Assembly: GCF_028330965.1 (NCBI RefSeq)
Contig: NZ_JAQMUB010000025.1
Location: forward strand, 1-64,000
DNA: 64,000 nt
Source of the DNA: Oscillatoria sp. CS-180
GTDB taxonomy: Bacteria; Cyanobacteriota; Cyanobacteriia; Phormidesmidales; Phormidesmidaceae
Direction: 5' to 3'
Both the position numbers and the translations under genes were made by a program. Positions 57,414-64,000 of the stretch are shown piece after piece. Position 1 is the first letter of the stretch. The number at the start of each line of letters is the position of its first letter. The notes under the pieces are model-generated. The model made no database searches, was not told the DNA's origin, and saw only the letters and a list, made by a program, of their open reading frames with translations.

Positions 57414-60200
57414 ATGGCATCGGGCACTGATTACACGCAAGCATATCAGAAAGCTGAGCGAGCCTACATGCAGGGTAGCTACGAAAATGCTGCTGCGATT
57501 ATTGATCAGCTTGCTGCCGACTATCCGACTGATCCCAGTGTGCTTCTTCTTAGAGGGCATATCTATTGCTACGGCTTGCATCGCTATAACGAAGCTCTTG
57601 AGCAATACAAGGCTGTCCTAGATGTGACTACCGATCCTGAGTTCGTTGACTTTGCCAACAATGGCTTGGCCTATGCTGAGGAGCAATCTTCGTTTGGTGC
57701 TGATGACGTAGAACGTGACGATTACGGGGCTGCCAGCGCGACGCTCGTTGATAGCTCTCCGCCGTTGGAAGATTCCCCGGACAGCGATTCCGATATTCCA
57801 GATATTTTTGACGATCAAGATCTAACTGACTTTCGATTGGATTCAGTTGACTTAGGTCTAGACCTGTCTCCAGATCTATCTGAAACAGACTTTGCGCTTG
57901 ACAATCCTTTTGAGGAGCCTGCTGCTGGAGAAGAGGCTCCGTTAGACGCTGAGCAGGAAGATATGTTCGCCGCAGCTGATCCGTTTGCGGCTCCTAGCGT
58001 TTCAGAGCCTGAGCCATTTCAGCTATCAGATGATGATGACCCTTTCGGAGACGGGGTAGATCTGTCTGAGATGGATATGCCTGACTCAGAAATGGCAGAA
58101 GACGATCCGTTTTCTGCTTTTGAAAATCTCGAAACGGCTGAGACTGATCCTGAGCCTGTTGCTGAACCTGATCTCATGGATTTGGGATCGGCTCCTACTG
58201 AGATGGAAGAGATTCCTGAATATACTGAAGACGTCGTCCCTGATACGCCTCCTTTGGGAACGGTGGAAGACCAGACGCTTTTCATGTCTGAGCCCTCGGT
58301 CGAGATGGCGGAATCCCCTCTCGAACCGTTGGACGAGTTTTCCTATGACTCTGAGACAGAAGATATTGCGAGTGCTTCTTTGCCGGAGTCCTCGGCGACC
58401 CACGAGACCTATGACGATCGCGACTTTGTTGATAATGGTGCTGCGATCGCAGAAGACAATACCGATAGCCATAGCAATGTTGATTTCTTAGATGATTTCG
58501 ATGAATTTGACGACTTGGGAAGTATTCCCGATTTTGATTTGACGGACAGTTCTGCTGGGTTTACCAGTCCATCAGTCGGAACCTCGGGCATTGGTGCGAT
58601 CGATGATAATGCGGACAACAGCTTCGGGGCATCCGATTTTGCACTGGAAGATGACTCTTCTACGATTGATAACGAAGAGATTTTTAGCCTCTCGAATGCT
58701 GCTAGCCAGCTACCTGCTTTTGCGCAAGTCGATGAAGAGGACACGCCTTCTCCGCAGGTTGAGCAGGGCGGACTCGCGTTTTTAGAAAATGCTCCCATTG
58801 ATAAGAAGCAGCTTATTGTTGCTGGGATCACAGGGGTAACATCGGCGATCGCCGTTGCCATCGTCAACTTCGCTGCAACCAGTATTCTGCCTGACCAAAA
58901 GCTGCCTCGGGGAGTGCCGCCTGCGATGGCGGTTGCAGCTGGGCTCACAGGGTTTGGGACGGCTGCAACTGTCGGTCACTTGGCGACCCGCCGGACTAAG
59001 CAGGGAATTCAGGATCTTCAGACCCAGTTCTCGTCTGTTTCGCAAGGCAACTTGAATGCCCGTGCGACCATCTATGCCGAGGACGATGTTGGTCAACTGG
59101 CAACCGGCTTTAACCAGATGGCCCGAGTTATTTTGACTACTACGAGCGAGGCTCAGCGTAAAGCCCAGGAGCAGGAGCAGGCTAAGGAAGATCTCCAGCG
59201 TCAAGTGATTCGCTTGCTAGACGATGTCGAAGGAGCAGCCCGGGGCGACTTGACTGTCCAAGCAGAAGTGACGGCTGATGTCCTAGGTGCGGTCGCTGAT
59301 TCGTTCAACCTAACGATTCAAAACCTGCAAGAGATCGTGCAGCAGGTAAGCGCGGCAGCGCGGCAGGTGAGTAAAGCGTCTGCTGAGAATGAGACGTTTG
59401 CACGCAGTCTATCGGCTGATGCCCTACGCCAGGCCGAAGAGCTAGCCGTCACGCTGAACTCAGTCCAGGTGATGACGGACTCAATTCAGCGAGTAGCTGA
59501 GAGCGCTCGTGAGGCGGAAGAAGTGGCTCGTTCAGCTTCTGCGACTGCCCTACGCGGTGGTGAGTCGGTAGAGCGAACCGTAGCAGGGATTCTAGAAATT
59601 CGAGAGACTGTTGCTGAGACCACACGAAAGGTCAAACGCTTAGCAGAGTCTTCTCAAGAGATTTCGAAGATCGTGGCGTTGATCTCTCAGATTGCCTCTC
59701 GAACGAACTTGCTCGCCCTTAACGCCAGTATTGAAGCCGCCCGAGCGGGAGAAGCTGGGCGAGGCTTTGCGATTGTCGCCGATGAAGTGCGCCAACTGGC
59801 GGATAGAGCCGCCAAAGCGTCGAAAGAGATCGAGCAGATTGTCTTGCAGATTCAGAGTGAGACGAGCGGCGTGATGACGGCGATGGAAGAGGGTACTCAG
59901 CAGGTGATTGAAGGAACCCGATTGGCTGAGCAAGCCAAGCGATCGCTGGAGGACATTATTCAAGTCTCGAACCGGATTGACGTTTTGGTGCGATCAATTA
60001 CAGCGGATACAGTGGAACAAACGGAGACATCCCGTACGGTTGCTCAGGTTATGCAATCAGTTGAATTGACCGCTCAAGAGACTTCTCAAGAATCTCAGCG
60101 AGTGTCAGCTTCTTTACAAAATCTGGTGGGTGTGGCGCGAGACTTGCTCACTTCAGTCGATCGCTTCAAAGTTGATACGCGGGAGGAACGACCAAACTAA
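57414..60200 (+). CDS. hmpD: Methyl-accepting chemotaxis protein (PilJ/HmpD)
   Basis: This 928-residue receptor has unusual order. A TPR-like N-terminus ([19 protein letters not shown]) is followed by a very long acidic disordered region to about residue 455. Two transmembrane segments ([19 protein letters not shown] and [17 protein letters not shown]) come next, then two HAMP-like units and the signalling domain with the hairpin tip [18 protein letters not shown]. There is no periplasmic sensing domain between the two membrane segments, so input is probably cytoplasmic. It matches cyanobacterial PilJ/HmpD. Confidence 0.93.
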   Translation: MASGTDYTQAYQKAERAYMQGSYENAAAIIDQLAADYPTDPSVLLLRGHIYCYGLHRYNEALEQYKAVLDVTTDPEFVDFANNGLAYAEEQSSFGADDVERDDYGAASATLVDSSPPLEDSPDSDSDIPDIFDDQDLTDFRLDSVDLGLDLSPDLSETDFALDNPFEEPAAGEEAPLDAEQEDMFAAADPFAAPSVSEPEPFQLSDDDDPFGDGVDLSEMDMPDSEMAEDDPFSAFENLETAETDPEPVAEPDLMDLGSAPTEMEEIPEYTEDVVPDTPPLGTVEDQTLFMSEPSVEMAESPLEPLDEFSYDSETEDIASASLPESSATHETYDDRDFVDNGAAIAEDNTDSHSNVDFLDDFDEFDDLGSIPDFDLTDSSAGFTSPSVGTSGIGAIDDNADNSFGASDFALEDDSSTIDNEEIFSLSNAASQLPAFAQVDEEDTPSPQVEQGGLAFLENAPIDKKQLIVAGITGVTSAIAVAIVNFAATSILPDQKLPRGVPPAMAVAAGLTGFGTAATVGHLATRRTKQGIQDLQTQFSSVSQGNLNARATIYAEDDVGQLATGFNQMARVILTTTSEAQRKAQEQEQAKEDLQRQVIRLLDDVEGAARGDLTVQAEVTADVLGAVADSFNLTIQNLQEIVQQVSAAARQVSKASAENETFARSLSADALRQAEELAVTLNSVQVMTDSIQRVAESAREAEEVARSASATALRGGESVERTVAGILEIRETVAETTRKVKRLAESSQEISKIVALISQIASRTNLLALNASIEAARAGEAGRGFAIVADEVRQLADRAAKASKEIEQIVLQIQSETSGVMTAMEEGTQQVIEGTRLAEQAKRSLEDIIQVSNRIDVLVRSITADTVEQTETSRTVAQVMQSVELTAQETSQESQRVSASLQNLVGVARDLLTSVDRFKVDTREERPN

Positions 60201-60240
60201 ATGGAGTACGTTTATCTCATTCACTCTTTAAAGCGCTAAA

Positions 60241-60255
60241 GTGCTGTTACAGCAC
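60241..60255. promoter_or_regulatory. Small palindrome before CheA gene
   Basis: GTGCTGTTACAGCAC has seven-base perfect arms around one base. It lies 41 bases after the receptor gene and about 140 before the CheA start. It could be an operator or a weak hairpin. Confidence 0.35.
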
Positions 60256-60393
60256 GTATTCACCCACAGATGTCTCAATAAAAGGGCGCATTGAGCCATT
60301 CAGGCTGATTGAGAAGACATTTGCAGGTAGATCTCTACCGTTCTAACGGACCCATACGGGCACTACACACGAGCACGAGGGGGATAATCCGCC

Positions 60394-63300
60394 ATGATGC
60401 CTGAACAGCAGCAAAGGATTCTAGGCTACTTCATTGAAGAAGCTAAAGACCACCTTAATACGATTGAGCAGGGACTGCTGAATCTTCAAGCAACCATACA
60501 AGACTCGGAGATGATGAACGAGGTCTTCCGAGCCGCTCACTCGGTCAAAGGGGGCGCGGCTATGTTGAGTTTGGGTAGCATCCAGCGCACATCCCACCGT
60601 TTGGAGGACTACTTTAAAGCGCTGAAAGATGCTCCGGGAACCGAGGTTGATCGAGATCTGGAGACGATGTTCTTGCAGGTTTTTGACGGTTTGCAGGCCC
60701 TCCTGGAAGAATTGCAAGGTCCCTTCGGCTTGACCGAAGATAAGGCTCAGGAAATCATGGCGGACGTTGAGCCTGTCTTTGAACGTTTGGAGAACCATCT
60801 CAATCACCTAGTGGCTCATGCAGCACCCACTGCGGAAGCTGTCCCAGAAATCCTGATGACCGCTCCTGTTGCTGAGGTGCTCGTTCCGCAGGCAGTCTCT
60901 TCCACTGGCGAGGAAAGTGCGCTGAAACTGGTCTTCAGCAGCGATATCCCCAGTAACTTGCGCGAAATGTTGACTTTATTCAAGCAGCCTGACACGGAGG
61001 TCAGCCGTACTGCTTTGCAGCTGTGTTGTGACGCTCTGAAACAGACGGGAGAGCAGTTTGACCTGAATGCCTGGTGTCAGCTTGTGACTGCCGTGCGTAG
61101 GGCTGTTGGCAACTCTGAGCAATCCTATCGCTCGCTTGCACCAGTGGTTATCAAAGAGCTGAAGCGGGCACAAGAGCAGGTGTTGTCTGGACAGGCTGTA
61201 GCGATCGCGATTTCCAGCGACCTAGAGTCTTTGATTCCGCTAGCGATCGAAGAAGAATCTTTTGATGATGTAGCCGCTCTGCTAGACGAAGTTGCTGTAA
61301 CACCTACTTCAGACGCCGATTTAGCAGATCTGTTCGAGACCGAGCCTGTTGCTGAGGTCACTGGAACGGATACTGACTGGCTTGAGCTATCAAGCGCTGA
61401 TAGCAGTGAATCCAGCGATTTGAATGCAGATGATCTGCTGACAGCCTTTTCAAATGAGGAGCCAACCTCTGCAAGTGGGAGACCAACACGTGACCGTGAG
61501 CCTGCCGTAGGAGCCGCTGAGTTAAATAGTTTAGCTGATTTGTTTGAAGGTGAAGTTTCAGGCTTAGGTTCTCCTTGGGAGGAGATGTCTGAAACGGACG
61601 ACGTACTTGCTGATAGCATCAGCCCTGATATCGATATTTCCGATGACTTCTCGGATTTGCTGGATACAGCTTCAGGTGAAGAGGAAACCCAGCAAGATCT
61701 CGCTGACCTGTTTGGCGATGCAGCCGCCCTTGAAGATCCAGCCGATCTTTTAGACGGTGTTTCTGAAGATTTTGGGGCTTCGGATGAAGCTATTGCCGAG
61801 ACTGACTTTGATGATCTTCTCAGCCTGCCGGAAACAGAGACGGCTGAGGCTGAAGCAGAGGCAACCTCCGAAGTAGACGACTTGGACGATTTGCTGGATG
61901 ATCTCCCCGACGATTCCAGTGACGAAGACGATGTTGCCCTTGGGTTTGATGCTTCTGCTACCGTCGGTGTGGCCGATCTCTCCTTTGATGCGATCGCAGA
62001 TCCCTGGTCAACCCAAGACGGTGACGACGATACCGATGAATCAGCTTTAGAGGCACTTGATGATCTTTGGACAGAGGGCCAACCTCCCGAAGCAGGCCAG
62101 ACCGTTGTTCAAGACCATACGATTGTTCAAGCAGAAGGCACAGCGGACTTTAGCGATTTCCCAGAGCTAGAGCTTGAAGACACACCTGATGCGACGGCTG
62201 TCGTTGCGGATGTTGAGGGGGCACCAATGGCTGCCCCTGTCGCGGAAGGCAATGATTTTGACGATTTGTTTGCCGATGAGGGTGAAGCTCTGTCCGAAGA
62301 CGATTTAGCCACTATGCTGAGCAATTCTGAAGCGGATGTTGCCGATTTTTCTGACGGTTTACCTGATGTTGACGCAGAAGACAGCGAGCTTGACGCTTTG
62401 CTAGCCGATGATGATGTCTCCTTTGCTGATAGCGACTTGGCTGACGTGCTGAGCGATAGTGAGGGCGAAGCGGTTATTGCTGATCTCGCAGACCCATTTG
62501 CTGAGGCAGACGTTTCCTTAGACCTCGAACTGCCAGAAAGCAGTGAGCTACAGCTGGATGTTCCGGCAAATGAAGAGGCTACTCTAGACTTTCTGGCTTC
62601 GGAATCGGATGTTTCCGACTTAGACGATCTTTTTTCATCAGTAGATACAGCTGAAACTGGCCTGGATGCTGATGCCCTGAATTTGGATGACCTGGACAGC
62701 GAACTGGGATCTGACGACATTATTACCGAGAACTCGACCCCACAGTTTGCAGACGATCTGGACAGTTTGCTGGCGTCTCCGGCTGCAACGACTCCAGTAG
62801 AAGAGATTACGTTCGTTCAGCCTGAGGCGGTTGAACTGGGGGATATGCAAACGAACCCTGATGAAATCATCGAAAGCGATGCTGATTTAGACGCGCTTTT
62901 GGAAACAGCAGAGGTTGCTCCAGAAAACCAAGATTTTGATCTGTCGTTTGTCGAGACAGACGATGCTACGACGCTGGACAGCACAACTCAAGAGCGAACT
63001 CTGCCTGACGAATCACCGGCAGAGCTTGACACGATTGATTTTTCAATTGCTGATGACGATCTCTTGCTAGATGAGGCAATAGGCGCGATCGCCGACAATG
63101 AGTCTTCTGAGGATGACTTTTTTAATCTAGATGCGTCTTCATCTCAGACACCTGCCGAAGCCTTTGTCGCGGACACTGATGATGGTTCAGAGATGGCTTC
63201 AGCCGAAGCGATCATTGAAGACTTCTTTGATACGCCACCGGTGGAAACCAGTCCAGAAACTCCTGTTGAAAGCCTAGAAGAGATGGGGGAGAGCGCAGAT

Positions 63301-64000
63301 AGTCTCGACGATTTTTCAGAAGATGACCTCTCTGTCAATGCTCCTGTCGAGACACCTCAGCTTGAGACTGAAGCTGATGATCTTTGGAACAATGACCTGG
63401 AGCCTGAAACTGGGACCAGCGACTTAACTGATAGCGCCTCTCCTGAACCCGAGGCAGAAAGTACTGCTCTAGCAGACTTAGGTGTTGATGACATCGAGAC
63501 GACTTTTGTTCAAGAACCTGAGGCAGAAGGTACTGTTCTGTCAGACTTGGGTGTCGATGACATCGAGACAACCTTTGTTCAAGAACCTGAGGCAGAAGGT
63601 ACTGTTCTGTCAGACTTGGGTGTCGATGACATCGAGACAACCTTTGTTCAAGGACCCGAGGCAGAAGGTACTGTTCTGGCAGACTTGGGTATTGATGACA
63701 TCGAGGCAACCTTTGTTCAAGGACCGGACGAAGCCATAGCTGAAGTCGTCGCTGACGAGGAACTCCTAAGTCTAGATCTGGATGAGAATGAGCCTCTATC
63801 CGATGAATCATTGGGTGACGATCTCTTCAGTGCTGATTTATCCGTTGATGTTGATAACGAATCAGAGATTCAGATAGACGATCTACCCTCCCTCGATTTA
63901 GGCGGTGGTGAAGCTGAGAGTGCTGATCTGGAAAACGGATTAGAGGCTTTAGATTTTGGGGATGTTGCTACTCCAATAGAGGACTCTCTGAATGGCGATC
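60394..64000 (+). CDS. hmpE: CheA-type hybrid kinase (PilL/HmpE), 3' end outside window
   Basis: The visible 1,202 codons begin MMPEQQQRILGYFIEEAKD, with an HPt domain whose phospho-His lies in VFRAAHSVKGGAAM. A region at about 170-260 is helical. The rest, about 900 residues, is an extremely acidic linker full of DLDDLL-like motifs and includes four tandem 23-residue repeats. The dimerisation, kinase and CheW domains and any receiver must lie beyond the right edge. ACGAGGGGG precedes the ATG. It closes the hmp operon. Confidence 0.9.
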   Translation, partial: MMPEQQQRILGYFIEEAKDHLNTIEQGLLNLQATIQDSEMMNEVFRAAHSVKGGAAMLSLGSIQRTSHRLEDYFKALKDAPGTEVDRDLETMFLQVFDGLQALLEELQGPFGLTEDKAQEIMADVEPVFERLENHLNHLVAHAAPTAEAVPEILMTAPVAEVLVPQAVSSTGEESALKLVFSSDIPSNLREMLTLFKQPDTEVSRTALQLCCDALKQTGEQFDLNAWCQLVTAVRRAVGNSEQSYRSLAPVVIKELKRAQEQVLSGQAVAIAISSDLESLIPLAIEEESFDDVAALLDEVAVTPTSDADLADLFETEPVAEVTGTDTDWLELSSADSSESSDLNADDLLTAFSNEEPTSASGRPTRDREPAVGAAELNSLADLFEGEVSGLGSPWEEMSETDDVLADSISPDIDISDDFSDLLDTASGEEETQQDLADLFGDAAALEDPADLLDGVSEDFGASDEAIAETDFDDLLSLPETETAEAEAEATSEVDDLDDLLDDLPDDSSDEDDVALGFDASATVGVADLSFDAIADPWSTQDGDDDTDESALEALDDLWTEGQPPEAGQTVVQDHTIVQAEGTADFSDFPELELEDTPDATAVVADVEGAPMAAPVAEGNDFDDLFADEGEALSEDDLATMLSNSEADVADFSDGLPDVDAEDSELDALLADDDVSFADSDLADVLSDSEGEAVIADLADPFAEADVSLDLELPESSELQLDVPANEEATLDFLASESDVSDLDDLFSSVDTAETGLDADALNLDDLDSELGSDDIITENSTPQFADDLDSLLASPAATTPVEEITFVQPEAVELGDMQTNPDEIIESDADLDALLETAEVAPENQDFDLSFVETDDATTLDSTTQERTLPDESPAELDTIDFSIADDDLLLDEAIGAIADNESSEDDFFNLDASSSQTPAEAFVADTDDGSEMASAEAIIEDFFDTPPVETSPETPVESLEEMGESADSLDDFSEDDLSVNAPVETPQLETEADDLWNNDLEPETGTSDLTDSASPEPEAESTALADLGVDDIETTFVQEPEAEGTVLSDLGVDDIETTFVQEPEAEGTVLSDLGVDDIETTFVQGPEAEGTVLADLGIDDIEATFVQGPDEAIAEVVADEELLSLDLDENEPLSDESLGDDLFSADLSVDVDNESEIQIDDLPSLDLGGGEAESADLENGLEALDFGDVATPIEDSLNGD
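63472..63735 (+). repeat. Tandem 69-base repeats in CheA linker
   Basis: Copies start at 63,472, 63,541, 63,610 and 63,679; the last is partial. Each encodes 23 residues of the form DLGVDDIETTFVQEPEAEG plus four. Copies two and three are nearly identical at DNA level, indicating recent duplication. The repeat keeps the reading frame. Confidence 0.88.

Noticed and set aside
1-64000. CRISPR arrays, insertion sequences, rRNA genes
   Set aside because: No regularly spaced repeats, transposase motifs or rRNA-like sequence were found. The only regular repeats are the coding 69-base units in the CheA gene.

Overview
The window comes from a cyanobacterial chromosome. The HIP1 octamer GCGATCGC recurs throughout. 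The right half carries cyanobacterial markers: HmpF, a PatA-type DUF4388 response regulator, a DUF3370 protein and the Hmp/Pil taxis operon. The gene set would suit a filamentous Leptolyngbya- or Nodosilinea-like organism, but I cannot fix the genus.

The window falls into two parts. Positions 1 to about 37,733 look like an accessory genomic island. From about 38,260 to the right edge is ordinary core chromosome. The boundary is marked by an isolated 3' half of tRNA-Cys(GCA) at 37,687-37,733 with no 5' half. This is the usual scar left when an integrative element recombines into a tRNA gene. The intact tRNA and the integrase would lie beyond the left edge.

Island layout. (a) 0-5.2 kb: a decayed strawberry-notch-type helicase and an adenine methylase. 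(b) 5.6-11.3 kb: a NurA/HerA pair, then broken UvrD, DnaQ-WYL and Cas4-like nuclease remnants. (c) 11.3-15.9 kb: toxin-antitoxin genes (VapBC-like, Doc, a solitary antitoxin) around a broken restriction-like nuclease. (d) 15.9-21.6 kb: a tightly coupled helicase / tRNA-guanine-transglycosylase-like / helicase operon, with a possible HTH regulator divergent from it. (e) 22.4-25.3 kb: a TumA/TumE pair whose toxin has a stop codon, and an intact two-domain nuclease-like protein. (f) 26.1-29.9 kb: a queD-queE-queC-dpdA operon, which would make preQ0 and exchange it into DNA. (g) 30.1-33.0 kb: an AT-rich pair, a small helical protein and a NACHT NTPase fused to a signal-peptidase-like domain whose catalytic residues appear lost. 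(h) 33.0-36.8 kb: a second NurA/HerA pair. (i) 37.1-37.4 kb: an inverted-repeat operator candidate and an XRE regulator.

The most interesting candidate system is blocks d-f: a 7-deazaguanine DNA modification pathway next to a second TGT-like enzyme, two Ski2-like helicases and a nuclease candidate. The NACHT pair is a separate candidate defence module. Several island genes are broken by single in-frame stops and one-base indels, and I saw none in the core half.

Core half: sugar-nucleotide genes (UDP-glucuronate decarboxylase, UDP-glucose dehydrogenase), cysC, an AI-2E-type exporter, purM, rlpA, a phosphopantetheinyl transferase, DUF3370, ChaB, a VOC protein, a cupin, hmpF, and the hmp chemotaxis-like operon for type IV pilus motility. 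The last gene, a CheA kinase with a very long acidic linker, runs off the right edge.
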